Below, piece after piece: positions 52,642-62,581 of a DNA stretch of 64,000 nucleotides. Each line of letters begins with the position of its first letter. Position 1 is the first letter of the stretch. The notes below the pieces were generated by a model. It did no database searches. It saw nothing but the letters and a program-made list of their open reading frames with translations, and was not told the origin of the DNA. The DNA is from Pseudomonadota bacterium (GTDB lineage Bacteria; Pseudomonadota; Gammaproteobacteria; Burkholderiales; Thiobacillaceae), in NCBI GenBank assembly GCA_021848725.1, contig JAJZTS010000008.1, positions 1 to 64,000 on the forward strand, in the 5' to 3' direction. Position numbers and translations under genes: made by a program.

Positions 52642-53955
52642 ATGACTCCAAAACCGCCCGAAACCGAGGCCTCTTTCGTCGACTGGTTTCGCTCCGCCGC
52701 GCCCTATATCCACGCCTTTCGGGGCAAGACCTTCGTCATCGCCTTCGGCGGCGATGCGATGTTGCGCAGCGACTTCGTCGATCTGATCCATGACGTGAAC
52801 CTGCTCAATGCCCTGGGCGTGCGCCTGGTGCTGGTGCATGGCGTGCGGCCGCAGGTCGAGGAGCGGCTGAGCGGCGAGGCGCAATATGTGCGTGGCCGGC
52901 GGGTCACCGATGGCGAGACCCTGGAGCATGTGAAGGATGCGGTCGGTTCGGTGCGGGTCGATATCGAGAGCCTGCTCTCCATCGGCCTGCCCAACACGCC
53001 GATGGCCGGGGCCGAGATTCGGGTCGCCTCGGGCAACTTCGTCACCGCCCGGCCGATGGGCGTGCTCGACGGCGTCGATCTGCAATTCACCGGCGAGGTG
53101 CGTAAGGTGGCGGCCGATGCGATCAACGCGCGGTTGGCCGACGGCGAGATCGTGCTGCTGTCGCCGCTCGGCTATTCGCCGACCGGCGAGGTGTTCAATC
53201 TGACCCTGGAGGAGGTGGCGACCGAGGCGGCGATCGCGCTGAAGGCGGAGAAACTCTTGTTCCTGCTCGACCACGGCGACACCGTGGACGAAAAGGGGCG
53301 GCGCCTGAACCAGCTCACCGTGGCCGAGGCGCAAAAAGTGATCAAGCGCTTGCCCGAGGGCGATATGGCGCTTTATTTGCCGTATGCGGCCAAGGCCTGC
53401 AAGGCCGGGGTGCAACGCGCGCACCTGGTCAGCGCCGATGTCGACGGCGCCTTGCTCATGGAGCTGTTCACGCACGAGGGGGTCGGTACCTTGGTCACCG
53501 CCCTGCCGGTGGAGACCTTGCGCCCGGCGACCATCGACGACGTCGGCGGCGTGCTGCAACTGATCGAACCGCTGGAAGAGGCCGGCGTCTTGGTGCGGCG
53601 CTCGCGCGAATTGCTGGAGCAGGAAATCGAGCAGTTTTTTGTCGATGACCTGGACGGCCGCATCGTCGGCTGTGCCGCCCTGTATCCCTTCGCCGGCGAG
53701 CGGGCCGGCGAGATGGCCTGCCTGGCCGTGCACCCGGATTTCCGCGACAGCGGCCGGGGCGAGGCCTTGTTCAAGGCGGTCGAGGCCGCGGCGAAAGCGG
53801 CCAAGCTCAAGCGGCTGTTCGTGCTGACCACGCGCACGGCGCACTGGTTCATCGAGCGGGGCTTTTCGCCGGCCACGCCGGACGACCTGCCGGCGGCGCG
53901 CAAGGAGCTGTACAACTGGCAGCGGCGGTCGAAAGTGTTCGTGAAGGCGATTTGA
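52642..53955 (+). CDS. argA: amino-acid N-acetyltransferase (N-acetylglutamate synthase)
   Basis: 437 residues from ATG 52642, preceded by AGGA. An amino-acid-kinase-like domain (about 25-275; FVIAFGGDAML, LVLVHGVRPQVEERL) is fused to a C-terminal GNAT domain (about 285-437; FRDSGRGEALFKAVEAAAK). That is the classical ArgA layout: the first step of arginine synthesis, with feedback by arginine through the kinase-like domain. HGVRPQ replaces the HGAGPQ of true acetylglutamate kinases, as in other ArgA proteins. A PhnD-family gene follows 2 bp later. Confidence 0.96.
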   Translation: MTPKPPETEASFVDWFRSAAPYIHAFRGKTFVIAFGGDAMLRSDFVDLIHDVNLLNALGVRLVLVHGVRPQVEERLSGEAQYVRGRRVTDGETLEHVKDAVGSVRVDIESLLSIGLPNTPMAGAEIRVASGNFVTARPMGVLDGVDLQFTGEVRKVAADAINARLADGEIVLLSPLGYSPTGEVFNLTLEEVATEAAIALKAEKLLFLLDHGDTVDEKGRRLNQLTVAEAQKVIKRLPEGDMALYLPYAAKACKAGVQRAHLVSADVDGALLMELFTHEGVGTLVTALPVETLRPATIDDVGGVLQLIEPLEEAGVLVRRSRELLEQEIEQFFVDDLDGRIVGCAALYPFAGERAGEMACLAVHPDFRDSGRGEALFKAVEAAAKAAKLKRLFVLTTRTAHWFIERGFSPATPDDLPAARKELYNWQRRSKVFVKAI

Positions 53956-53957
53956 GC

Positions 53958-54809
53958 ATGCTGCGAATGGCTGGGCGGGTGTTGTTGCCGCTGCTGTTGT
54001 TGGCGAACTGCGGCGGCGCATTTGCGGCGGGGGAGAGGCCCTTGGTGTTCGGTCTCTTCCCTAATTTGAGCCCGCGCACCTTGGTGGCGACCTATCAGCC
54101 CATGCGGGATTTTTTGGAAGCCGATCTGGGGCGGCCGGTGGAGCTGGTGACTGCAGCCAACTTCGATGCCTTTACCCGGCGCATGCTGGACAAGGAGTAC
54201 GACCTGATGGTGGCGGCGCCGCACCTGGCAAGGTTGGGCCAACTCGATGCCGGCTACCATTTGTTGGCGCATTACGAGCAACCGATTCAGGCCTGGGTCG
54301 TGGTCGCCGCCGACTCGGGGCTACGCGATACCCGGCAGCTGGCCGGAAAGCGGGTCGCCATACCTGACAGGCTGGCGATTATGTCTTCGCTCGGCGTGGC
54401 GATGCTGGCTAAATCCGGCTTGCAGCTTGATCGGGACTATCAAATGTATGAGGCCAAATCGCATAACAATGCGGCCTTCAGTGTATTGAACCGGCAAGCG
54501 GATGCCGCGGTGATCGGCTCGATCCCCTTCCAGCAATTGACCAAGGAAGTGCAGGATCAATTGCGCGTCATCGAGCAATCCAGGCCCATTCCCAGTCAGT
54601 ATTTCGCGGCCAGCAGCCGGCTGTCCAGCCGGGAGCGGCAGCGGATACTGCGGGCATTGCTTCGTTTCGCCGGCACCGCGGGGGGTAAGCATTTTCTCGC
54701 TCGGTACGGCATGCTCGATATTGTCGTGGCCAAGTCCGACGAACTCAAAGAGATGGACGTCCATGCCAAACAGGTGCGGCAATGGCTGATGGAGACGGCG
54801 GCACCTTGA
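53958..54809 (+). CDS. PhnD-family periplasmic binding protein (module 1)
   Basis: 283 residues. A signal peptide (about 1-24, ending AFA-A) is followed by a PhnD/SsuA-type binding fold: FGLFPNLSPRTLVATYQPM, LGRPVELVTA, DLMVAAPHLARL, and a hinge/C-lobe with LAGKRVAIPD and KSHNNAAFSVLNRQADAAVIG. Relatives bind phosphonates, phosphite or other small oxyanions. There are no ABC permease or ATPase genes nearby; instead its 3' end overlaps a membrane GGDEF-EAL gene by 28 bases, so it is likelier a sensor subunit than a transporter part. Ligand unknown. Paralogous to the gene at 56833. Confidence 0.9.
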   Translation: MLRMAGRVLLPLLLLANCGGAFAAGERPLVFGLFPNLSPRTLVATYQPMRDFLEADLGRPVELVTAANFDAFTRRMLDKEYDLMVAAPHLARLGQLDAGYHLLAHYEQPIQAWVVVAADSGLRDTRQLAGKRVAIPDRLAIMSSLGVAMLAKSGLQLDRDYQMYEAKSHNNAAFSVLNRQADAAVIGSIPFQQLTKEVQDQLRVIEQSRPIPSQYFAASSRLSSRERQRILRALLRFAGTAGGKHFLARYGMLDIVVAKSDELKEMDVHAKQVRQWLMETAAP

Positions 54810-56824
54810 GGACGAAGGCCCCGTTTTTTTTAGGTCTGCGCGGCCGGCTGGTCGCCGGCATCCTGGTCGTGCAGGCGGTGTTGCTGGCCGGCCTGATCTA
54901 CGAGCATATTCGGGATATCGGCGAGCATTTGGGCGATCAGGCGCAATTGCGCGCCCAGCAGTTGACGGTGCTGCTCAATGCATCGCTTGCAACTTATTTG
55001 ATCCAGGCCGACTACGCTGCGGCGCGCGAGGTGCTGGAAGCGACGCGCAGTCAAGCCGGGCTGGCTTATCTACAACTGGTTGGGCCGCGCGGCAATACGA
55101 TCGCGCAGGCCGGCGAATCGCCGAAGCTGCCATCCTCGGTGGTGCCGAATGTGTTCGACGAGAAGGCGGGCCTGTTCGCGACGGCGGTGCCGATCACCAT
55201 GGCGGGGCAGAAGTTGGCCACGCTGTATTTCGGCATGCCCTTGGATTTTCTCGCCAATGCCAAACGGCACGCGTTTTGGGATAGCGTGATGATCGGCCTG
55301 GCCGCCATGCTGATTTCCGCCGCGCTATTGTCGATGCTGACGGTGTGGATCACGCGCCGGCTCGGCCAGCTGACCCGGGCAGCCGACCAAGTGGCGGCGG
55401 GCAACTACGATTTGGATTTACCCTTGGGCCAGCAGGACGAGGTTGGGCGTGCGATCATCGCCTTCAAGCAGATGGCCGAATCGATTCGGGCGCGGGAGGA
55501 GGAGCTGCGGGAATCGCGCAATCATTTGCTGTTTTTGGCCGAGCGCGACAGCCTGACCGGGCTTTATAACCGGCACTATTTCCGGCACGAGATGCAACGC
55601 CGGCTGGACGAGGCCGCGCGCGGCGGTATGGAAGGCGCGCTGTTGTTGTTCGATATCGACGAATTCAAGCTGATCAACGACAGCTTCGGCCATCAGGCCG
55701 GCGACGATATCCTGGTTGCCGTCGCCAATGAGATCGGGCGCATGATTCGCCGTAGCGAGACGTTCTGCCGCCTGGGCGGCGACGAGTTTGTCCTGATCGC
55801 CCACTCGGCTACGGAGGCCGAGGTCTCCACGCTGGCCCAGCGTATCGTCATGACCCTGGGCAATATGCGTTTCGAGATGGAAGGTGGCCAGCAAGTGCGT
55901 TTATCTTGCAGTATGGGGGTGACGCTCTATCCGGCGCACGCCGCAGACCCGGAGACGTTGTTGGCCTATGCCGATGCGGCGATGTACCAGGCCAAGCGCG
56001 CCGGCAAGAATTCATGGCAGCTTTACCGGCCAGAGCGCGACTCGGCTGCAGCCCATCTGGCGATGTTGACGTGGAAAGCGCGCATCGATGCCGCGTTGGA
56101 GATGGGTATGTTCCGGCTGGTGTATCAGGGCGTGTATGCCATGCCGGGCCGGCGGCTGTCCCATGTCGAAGCGCTGCTGCGCATGTACGACGAGGAAACC
56201 GGCCGTTTGGTCACGCCCAATTATTTCATCCCGCTGGCCGAGCGCAGCGGCCAGATTCTCGATATCGACCGCTGGGTGATCCGCGAGTCTATCCGTCAGC
56301 TGAGGCTACACCCGACCATGCCGCCGATTGCGATCAATGTCTCCGGCCGCACTTTCGACGACCCCTCGATCACGGGCTATATCGCCGAGCAACTGCGCGA
56401 GCAGGGGGTGGCGCCCACGCGCTTGGTCGTGGAGCTGACCGAGACCTCCGCGCTGTCGGACTTGGTCGATGCCGAGCGCTTTGTCCGCCAGTTGCGCGAT
56501 CTCGGTTGCCATATTTGCCTGGACGATTTCGGCGCAGGCTTCGCCTCTTTCGCTTATTTGAAACACATCGCCGCCGACACCATCAAGATCGACGGCATGT
56601 TCATCCGCGATTTGACCCACGACGAGCAGAGCCAGGTCTTCGTCAAGGCCATGATCGAGGTGGCGCGGGGGCTGGGCGTGACGACCATCGCCGAATGCGT
56701 CGAAGACGAGGCGACCTTGGCGATGCTGGTCGAGTTTGGGGTCGACTATGTCCAGGGCTATCATTTGTGCAGGCCGCGCGAGGCGCTGCCGGGCATGGGG
56801 GCGAGTTGGGAAGCCGGTCATTAG
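54782..56824 (+). CDS. membrane GGDEF-EAL protein (module 1)
   Basis: 680 residues from ATG 54782; a TTG at 54806, overlapping the upstream stop as TTGA, is an alternative. Membrane helices at about 20-41 and 168-190 enclose a periplasmic domain of about 125 residues. Then come HAMP (about 190-243), GGDEF (332-336 intact, in RLGGDEFVLI) and EAL (VEALLRM, NVSGRTF, ELTETSA, DDFGAGF, IKIDGMF). The inhibitory site is RRSE (323-326) instead of RxxD. Both c-di-GMP synthesis and breakdown look chemically possible. Probably the receptor for the binding protein encoded just upstream. Confidence 0.92.
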   Translation: MADGDGGTLRTKAPFFLGLRGRLVAGILVVQAVLLAGLIYEHIRDIGEHLGDQAQLRAQQLTVLLNASLATYLIQADYAAAREVLEATRSQAGLAYLQLVGPRGNTIAQAGESPKLPSSVVPNVFDEKAGLFATAVPITMAGQKLATLYFGMPLDFLANAKRHAFWDSVMIGLAAMLISAALLSMLTVWITRRLGQLTRAADQVAAGNYDLDLPLGQQDEVGRAIIAFKQMAESIRAREEELRESRNHLLFLAERDSLTGLYNRHYFRHEMQRRLDEAARGGMEGALLLFDIDEFKLINDSFGHQAGDDILVAVANEIGRMIRRSETFCRLGGDEFVLIAHSATEAEVSTLAQRIVMTLGNMRFEMEGGQQVRLSCSMGVTLYPAHAADPETLLAYADAAMYQAKRAGKNSWQLYRPERDSAAAHLAMLTWKARIDAALEMGMFRLVYQGVYAMPGRRLSHVEALLRMYDEETGRLVTPNYFIPLAERSGQILDIDRWVIRESIRQLRLHPTMPPIAINVSGRTFDDPSITGYIAEQLREQGVAPTRLVVELTETSALSDLVDAERFVRQLRDLGCHICLDDFGAGFASFAYLKHIAADTIKIDGMFIRDLTHDEQSQVFVKAMIEVARGLGVTTIAECVEDEATLAMLVEFGVDYVQGYHLCRPREALPGMGASWEAGH

Positions 56825-56832
56825 GGGGCTAT

Positions 56833-57672
56833 ATGAACATGCTGCGAGTTTTGTTGCTAGGGCTTGGCTTAAGCTATGGCGGTGCTGCCATGGCGGCCGA
56901 AACGGCGCCGCTTAAGCTGGGTTTGTTGCCGACCTTGAGCCCGCGTGCCTTGTTGGCCAACTATCAGCCGGTGCGCTTGTATCTAGAACGGGAGTTGGGG
57001 CGGCCGGTGGAGCTGAGCACCGCCGTCGATTTCAGGGCGTTTCATCGCGCCACGATGGCGGGTGATTACGACCTCGTCCTGACCGCGCCGCATCTGGCCC
57101 GTTTGGCCCAGCTCGAGGGCAAGTTCGAACCGATGGCCACCTATACGGCAACCAACCGCGCCGTCTTGGTCATGGCGAAGGAGCGGCCGCTGCGTTCGGC
57201 CTCGGACGTGCGCGGCCAATGCGTGGCGATCTTCGACGAGCATGCCCTTGTCGTGTTGCAAGGTTTGCGCTGGCTGTCGGAGCGGGGGCTCAAGCCTGAT
57301 CTCGATTTCAGGGTGCTGGAAACGCATAGCCACAATAGCGTGGCTCATTCGGTGCTGAGCGGTGAATGCGTGTTGGGCATTACCGCGCCATCGGGCATTA
57401 AGCAGTGGACAGAGGAAGACAGCCGCAGGCTGGGTGTGTTCGCCGAGCTGGCCGAGCAGCAGGCGGTGACCTGGGTGGCGCATCCGCGCCTGGGCGGCAA
57501 ATCGATCAAGCGGATTCGAAGCGCCTTGCTCAAGTTGGGCGATTCGCCGGAAGGTAAGCAGTTTTTCGCGAGCACCGGTTATAAAGGGATGCGCACCGTG
57601 AGTAATCGAGATATGCGCCAGTTGGATAGCTATGCCAAGGAGGTGGGTACCTTGTTGCGCGGCAGGCCATGA
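56833..57672 (+). CDS. PhnD-family periplasmic binding protein (module 2)
   Basis: 279 residues with a signal peptide (cleaved near AAMA-A, residue 21). Segments LGLLPTLSPRALLANYQPV, LGRPVELSTAVDF, DLVLTAPHLARLAQLE and THSHNSVAHSVLSGECVLG align closely with the protein at 53958, so this is a tandem duplicate that has since diverged (for example CVAIFDEHALVV against RVAIPDRLAIMS in the ligand region). It starts 8 bp after the first GGDEF-EAL gene and overlaps the second as ATGA. Ligand unknown, probably different from module 1. Confidence 0.9.
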   Translation: MNMLRVLLLGLGLSYGGAAMAAETAPLKLGLLPTLSPRALLANYQPVRLYLERELGRPVELSTAVDFRAFHRATMAGDYDLVLTAPHLARLAQLEGKFEPMATYTATNRAVLVMAKERPLRSASDVRGQCVAIFDEHALVVLQGLRWLSERGLKPDLDFRVLETHSHNSVAHSVLSGECVLGITAPSGIKQWTEEDSRRLGVFAELAEQQAVTWVAHPRLGGKSIKRIRSALLKLGDSPEGKQFFASTGYKGMRTVSNRDMRQLDSYAKEVGTLLRGRP

Positions 57673-60479
57673 CACGATTCAGATTTTCTCTCCGTAGCCG
57701 TTTGATCGCGGCGGCCGTCTTGGTCGAAGTGGTGGTGATCGGCCTTCTGATGGCGGCGACCTTGCGCACCGCCGACTCCGGCCTCGTCGCGCAGACCCAG
57801 CAGCGGGTCAAGGAGCTCAACGTCTTGCTCAATGCGGCCTTGGCCGCGCCCTTGGCGCAACGCGATTACGCCACCTTGTATGAAATCCTGGGCGAGGTCA
57901 GCCAGAGCAAGGGCTTGTCGTATTTGGTCTTGACCGATCAAAGCGGCAAGGTGGTGGCCTCGGTCAACTGGCCGGCCGGCCGGCCGCTGCCCGTTCCTGG
58001 CCGGTCGCCGGATGAGCGCGAGCTGGTCGACGGCAAGGCCGATCTGGTGTTGCCGATCGAATTGGCAGGCCAGCACTATGGCAACTTGGCCTTTGGCGTG
58101 GCGACGCCGACCCTGTTGGAGACGCGCCGCAATTTGCTGCAGCAGGGGGGGACCGTTACGGTCATCGCGCTGTCTTTGACGGTGATCCTGCTGGCCTTGG
58201 TCGGTTACTGGTTGACGCGGCAACTGGTGGTGCTGGCGAAGGCGTCGGAACGCGTGGCCAGAGGCGATTTCGAGATCGATCTGCCGATCAGGAGCGATGA
58301 TGAGCTGGGGCAATTGACCCGGACCTTCAATGCGATGGCCACGGCGGTGCGCGAGCGTTTGGGCGCGCTGGCCGAGAGCCAGGCGCGATTCCATGCCATC
58401 GCCGATTTCACTTATGACATGGAGTGGTGGCTGTCGCCGCAAGGACGCTTGCTCTGGGTCAACCCGTCGGTGATGCGCATGCTCGGTTATACGCCGGAAG
58501 AATGCCTGGAGATGCCGAGTTTCCCCTTGCCCTTGGTTGCGCCCGGCGACTGGGACGGCGTGCGGCGCGAGCTGGCCCTGGGTCTGGTCGGCAATTCGAT
58601 CACCGACCTCGAGTTTCAATTGAACCGGAAGGGCGGCGGCCAAATTCCGGTCGCCGCAAACTGGCAGCCGATCTTCGATGCCTCGGGCAAGAACATGGGC
58701 CTGCGCGCCAGCCTACGCGAGACGACTGCGCTCAAGGCCAGCGAGCGCAAGTTGCGCGACGCATTGGCCGATCTGAGTCACTCCGAGCATGAGCAGCGTC
58801 GGCAGGCCGAGCGCGCGGAGCAGGAACGTGCGCGTCTGGTCGCGCTGTTGTCGGCGATGAACACCGGCATCTTGTTCGTCGGCAATGACGGCCGCGTGGT
58901 CTATCACAACCCGGCGTTCAATCGCATCTGGATGATCGCGGACCGCGGGCAATTGATCGGGATGTCGGCCACCGACGTGTTGGCCAGTTCGACCAGCGTG
59001 TTGTCGCGGCCGGACCATTTCTCGCGCCACATGCTGGCGGTGCTGGAAACGCGCGAGGTGTCGGACAGCTTCGAGATCCATATGGCCGACGGCCGCGTGG
59101 TGACGCAGTTGAATTACCCGGTGCGCGACAAGGATGGCAAGTTCATCGGCCATTTGTGGATCTACGAGGACGTCACCAACGAGCGGCAGACGGCCGAGCA
59201 GTTGGTTTATCTGGCCGAACGCGATTCGCTGACCGGCCTATTCAATCGCCACCGCTTCCAGCAAGAGATGGGGCGCATGGTCGACGAGTGCGAGCGAAGC
59301 AATATGGTCAGCGCCTTGTTGTTCTTCGACCTCGACGAGTTCAAGGTCATCAACGACAACTTCGGCCATCGTGCCGGCGATGCGCTGCTGATCCGGGTGG
59401 CCGGCGAGGTCGGTGCCTTGATTCGCCGCAACGAAGTGCTGGCCCGGCTGGGTGGCGATGAATTCGCGGTGTTGGTGAACAACACCAACGAAGAGGAGGT
59501 GACGCAGTTGGCCGAGCGCATCGTGCGCGCGGTCGGCCAAATACCGTTCCGCTTCGAGGGCCAGAACCTGCGGCTGACCGCGAGCCTGGGCATCGCCTTG
59601 TACCCGACCCATGCGACCGAGCTGGATGAACTGATCGCCCATGCCGATGCCGCAATGTATCAGGCCAAGTTGGCCGGCAAGAACACCTGGCGCGTCTATC
59701 GTGCCGACCTGGATACGGCGCGCACGATGGCGGCCAGCCTGGGTTGGAACCAGCGTATCGCCAATGCCTTGGAAAACGGTTTGTTGCGCCTGCACTTCCA
59801 GGGGGTCTATCGGACCCTGGACGACGGCATCTCCCACTTGGAGGCGCTGGTGCGCATGGTGGATGAAGAGAATTCCGGCGAATTGATCATGCCGGGGCGT
59901 TTCATTCCGGTGGCGGAGAAGAGCGGCAAGATCCTCAACATCGACCGTTGGGTGCTGGCCGAGAGCGTGCGCCTGCTCCGGGACAATCCGAACATGCGGC
60001 CGCTGGCGGTGAACATCTCCGGCCGTTCGTTCGACGATCCCTCTTTGCCGCAATACATCGGCGACCTGCTGCGCGAGGCGAAGGTGGAGCCGAAGCGCCT
60101 GATCGTCGAGCTGACCGAGACCAGTGCGGTGTCCGATCTGGCCGACGCCCAGCGCTTCATCGAGGCCTTGCGCGTAACCGGTTGCGGCATCTGCCTGGAC
60201 GATTTCGGCAGCGGTTTCGCCTCGTTCGCTTACCTCAAGCACTTGGCGGTAGACACGGTGAAGATCGACGGCCTGTTCATCCGCAACCTGCCGCACGACC
60301 ACGACAACCAGGTCTTCGTCAGGGCCATCGTCGATGTCGCGCGCGGCATGGGCAAGCAGACGGTGGCGGAATTCGTCGAGGATGCGGCAACGCTGGCCAT
60401 GCTGCGGGAATTCGGCGTCGATATGGTGCAAGGCTATTTCTTGGACAAGCCGCGGGCCGACCACCCCGCCCTCGGGTAA
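57669..60479 (+). CDS. membrane PAS-GGDEF-EAL protein (module 2)
   Basis: 936 residues. Helices at about 11-31 and 162-183 enclose a periplasmic domain similar in pattern to module 1. HAMP (about 183-235) is followed by two PAS domains (about 240-355, 385-505), GGDEF (595-599, RLGGDEFAVL) and EAL (Glu725-Ala-Leu; NISGRSF, ELTETSA, DDFGSGF at 844-850, VKIDGLF). The inhibitory site is again R-x-x-E (586-589). Compared with module 1 the PAS pair is an addition, possibly sensing a second, cytoplasmic cue. It overlaps the binding-protein gene by 4 bases. Confidence 0.93.
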   Translation: MTRFRFSLRSRLIAAAVLVEVVVIGLLMAATLRTADSGLVAQTQQRVKELNVLLNAALAAPLAQRDYATLYEILGEVSQSKGLSYLVLTDQSGKVVASVNWPAGRPLPVPGRSPDERELVDGKADLVLPIELAGQHYGNLAFGVATPTLLETRRNLLQQGGTVTVIALSLTVILLALVGYWLTRQLVVLAKASERVARGDFEIDLPIRSDDELGQLTRTFNAMATAVRERLGALAESQARFHAIADFTYDMEWWLSPQGRLLWVNPSVMRMLGYTPEECLEMPSFPLPLVAPGDWDGVRRELALGLVGNSITDLEFQLNRKGGGQIPVAANWQPIFDASGKNMGLRASLRETTALKASERKLRDALADLSHSEHEQRRQAERAEQERARLVALLSAMNTGILFVGNDGRVVYHNPAFNRIWMIADRGQLIGMSATDVLASSTSVLSRPDHFSRHMLAVLETREVSDSFEIHMADGRVVTQLNYPVRDKDGKFIGHLWIYEDVTNERQTAEQLVYLAERDSLTGLFNRHRFQQEMGRMVDECERSNMVSALLFFDLDEFKVINDNFGHRAGDALLIRVAGEVGALIRRNEVLARLGGDEFAVLVNNTNEEEVTQLAERIVRAVGQIPFRFEGQNLRLTASLGIALYPTHATELDELIAHADAAMYQAKLAGKNTWRVYRADLDTARTMAASLGWNQRIANALENGLLRLHFQGVYRTLDDGISHLEALVRMVDEENSGELIMPGRFIPVAEKSGKILNIDRWVLAESVRLLRDNPNMRPLAVNISGRSFDDPSLPQYIGDLLREAKVEPKRLIVELTETSAVSDLADAQRFIEALRVTGCGICLDDFGSGFASFAYLKHLAVDTVKIDGLFIRNLPHDHDNQVFVRAIVDVARGMGKQTVAEFVEDAATLAMLREFGVDMVQGYFLDKPRADHPALG

Positions 60480-60511
60480 AATACGCCTTCAATTAGTGTG
60501 AAGGTCTTGTT

Positions 60512-62104
60512 GTGCTTACCGTTTCCAATCTTTCTATCCAGTTCGGGGCCAAGCCCCTGTTCGAAAACGTCTCCGTCAAGTTCGGCGAGGGCAACCGTTA
60601 CGGCCTGATCGGCGCCAACGGCTGCGGCAAGTCGACCTTCATGAAGATCCTGGCCGGTGTGCTGGACTCCACCGCCGGCAACGTTTCCATCGACCCGGGC
60701 GAGCGCATGGCCTTCCTGCGCCAGGACCAGTTCGCCTACGAGGACGTGCGCGTGCTCGACGTGGTGATGATGGGCCATGCCGAGCTGTGGCAGATCCAGG
60801 AAGAGAAAAACGCCATCTACATGAACCCGGAGGCGAGCGAGGAGGACTACATGCGCGCCGCCGAGCTGGAGGGAAAGTTCGGCGAGCTGGGCGGCTATGA
60901 CGCCGAGGCGCGCGCCGGCGAACTGCTGCTCGGTGTCGGCATCCCGACCGAGAAGCACAACGGCCCGATGCGCGAGGTGGCGCCGGGCTGGAAGCTGCGC
61001 GTGCTGCTGACCCAGGCCCTGTTCGCCGACCCGGACATCCTGCTGCTCGACGAGCCGACCAACAACCTGGACATCAATACCATCCGCTGGCTGGAGCACG
61101 TGCTGAACGAGCGCAACTCCACCATGATCATCATCTCGCACGACCGCCATTTCCTGAACTCGGTCTGTACCCACATGGCCGACCTCGACTACCAGACCTT
61201 GCGGGTCTATCCGGGCAACTACGACGACTATATGGAGGCCTCGACCCTGGCCCGCGAGCGTCAAGTGGCGGCGAGCGCCAAGGCCAAGGAGAAGGTGGCC
61301 GAACTGGAGGAGTTCGTCCGTCGCTTCCGCGCCAACAAATCCAAGGCGCGCCAGGCCACCAGCCGGATGAAGATGATCGACAAGATCAAGGTCGAGGACG
61401 TCAAGCCGTCGTCGCGGCAGAACCCCTATATCCGCTTCGAGCAGGAGAAGCCCTTGTACCGCCGGGTGATCGAGGTGCAGAAGCTACAGGCCGGCTACGA
61501 CGGGCCGCTGTTCAATAACCTCAACTTCGTGGTCGATGCCGGCGACAAGGTCGCCATCATCGGCGAGAACGGCGTCGGCAAGACCACCCTGCTGCGTACC
61601 CTGATCGGCGAGCTGGCGCCGCAAGCGGGCGAGATCAAGTGGGCGGAGAACGCCAAGGTCGGCTATTTCGCCCAGGACCACGCCGCCGATTTCGCCAGCG
61701 ACATGCCGCTGTTCGACTGGATGAAGGACTGCGGCCAGGCCGGCGACGACGACCAAGTCATCCGCGGCGTTCTCGGCCGCCTGCTGTTCTCCGGCGACGA
61801 CGTGAAAAAGCCGGTCAAGGTGATCTCCGGCGGCGAGCAGGGCCGCATGCTGTTCGGCCGCTTGATGCTGCACCGAGGCAATGTGCTGGTGTTGGACGAG
61901 CCGACCAATCACCTGGACATGGAATCGATCGAATCGCTCAACCTGGGCTTAGAGAAGTTTCCGGGTACGGTGCTGTTCGTGTCGCACGACCGCCAGTTCG
62001 TCAGCTCGCTAGCGAACAAGATCATCGAACTCAAAATCGACGGCACGCATATGGTCTACGACGGCAACTACGAAGACTACCTGGCCAGCCAGGGCTTGGA
62101 GTAA
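60512..62104 (+). CDS. ybiT: ABC-F family ATPase YbiT
   Basis: 530 residues with a GTG start, exactly the length of E. coli YbiT and similar along its whole length. Two ABC domains are present (Walker A GANGCGKS and GENGVGKT), with the first signature replaced by [12 protein letters not shown] and the second SGGEQGRM, and a linker (about 245-320) rich in Lys and Arg. Paired [11 protein letters not shown] and [10 protein letters not shown] motifs close the sites. There is no membrane domain: ABC-F proteins act on ribosomes as translation factors, not as transporters. Confidence 0.94.
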   Translation: MLTVSNLSIQFGAKPLFENVSVKFGEGNRYGLIGANGCGKSTFMKILAGVLDSTAGNVSIDPGERMAFLRQDQFAYEDVRVLDVVMMGHAELWQIQEEKNAIYMNPEASEEDYMRAAELEGKFGELGGYDAEARAGELLLGVGIPTEKHNGPMREVAPGWKLRVLLTQALFADPDILLLDEPTNNLDINTIRWLEHVLNERNSTMIIISHDRHFLNSVCTHMADLDYQTLRVYPGNYDDYMEASTLARERQVAASAKAKEKVAELEEFVRRFRANKSKARQATSRMKMIDKIKVEDVKPSSRQNPYIRFEQEKPLYRRVIEVQKLQAGYDGPLFNNLNFVVDAGDKVAIIGENGVGKTTLLRTLIGELAPQAGEIKWAENAKVGYFAQDHAADFASDMPLFDWMKDCGQAGDDDQVIRGVLGRLLFSGDDVKKPVKVISGGEQGRMLFGRLMLHRGNVLVLDEPTNHLDMESIESLNLGLEKFPGTVLFVSHDRQFVSSLANKIIELKIDGTHMVYDGNYEDYLASQGLE

Positions 62105-62139
62105 ATTGCAGGCATGGGCAGGCGATGAGGCAAAACACG

Positions 62140-62568
62140 ATGCGGACGATTCGAATCGGTTTGGCGGCGGTGCTGGTGGGGTCTTTGACTGGCTGCCTAT
62201 TCGATGGCGCACTGTACGAGATCGATGGGCGCAACCATGGCATCGGCGTCAGCCGCGAGCAGAACTGGTTTTGGAAGAGCACGGTCAACCTCTATTTGAT
62301 TGCCAATCGTAGCCCGGAGTGCGTGGAATCCCTGCGGATCGAGGCGGTGCCGCGGGCGGCGAGCGTGGAGCTCTACCTGCCGCCGCAGGAATATGCCGAG
62401 CCGATCTACATTGCCGAGGTCAACCGGGGCTACTACGCCGTGAGCACGGCGAGTTGCCGGTTGCAGCCCTTCGCCAGCCGGCCGGATAGCTTGGGTAAAC
62501 ATCTGGGCAGCTTCAAAGAATTGCCGGATGGCCGGTTCGATTTCGTTGCGGACAAGCCGGCTGCTTGA
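62140..62568 (+). CDS. small lipoprotein of unknown function
   Basis: 142 residues from ATG 62140, preceded by GAGG at 8 bases; ATG 62125 would add five residues. The signal peptide ends in GSLTGC with the lipidated cysteine at 19. The mature part is a small beta-rich domain with aromatic segments (REQNWFWKSTVNLYLIANRS, YLPPQEYAEPIYIAEVNRGYY) and one Cys pair (SPECVES, TASCRLQ) that could form a disulfide. I do not recognise the family. It lies 35 bp after ybiT and ends at a strong bidirectional terminator facing rho. Confidence 0.78.
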   Translation: MRTIRIGLAAVLVGSLTGCLFDGALYEIDGRNHGIGVSREQNWFWKSTVNLYLIANRSPECVESLRIEAVPRAASVELYLPPQEYAEPIYIAEVNRGYYAVSTASCRLQPFASRPDSLGKHLGSFKELPDGRFDFVADKPAA

Positions 62569-62581
62569 GTAGTTCAAACTA

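Noticed and set aside
53958-57672. Phosphonate ABC transporter
   Set aside because: Two PhnD-like binding proteins are present but no PhnC- or PhnE-like genes; the ABC gene at 60512 is ABC-F YbiT, which has no membrane partner.
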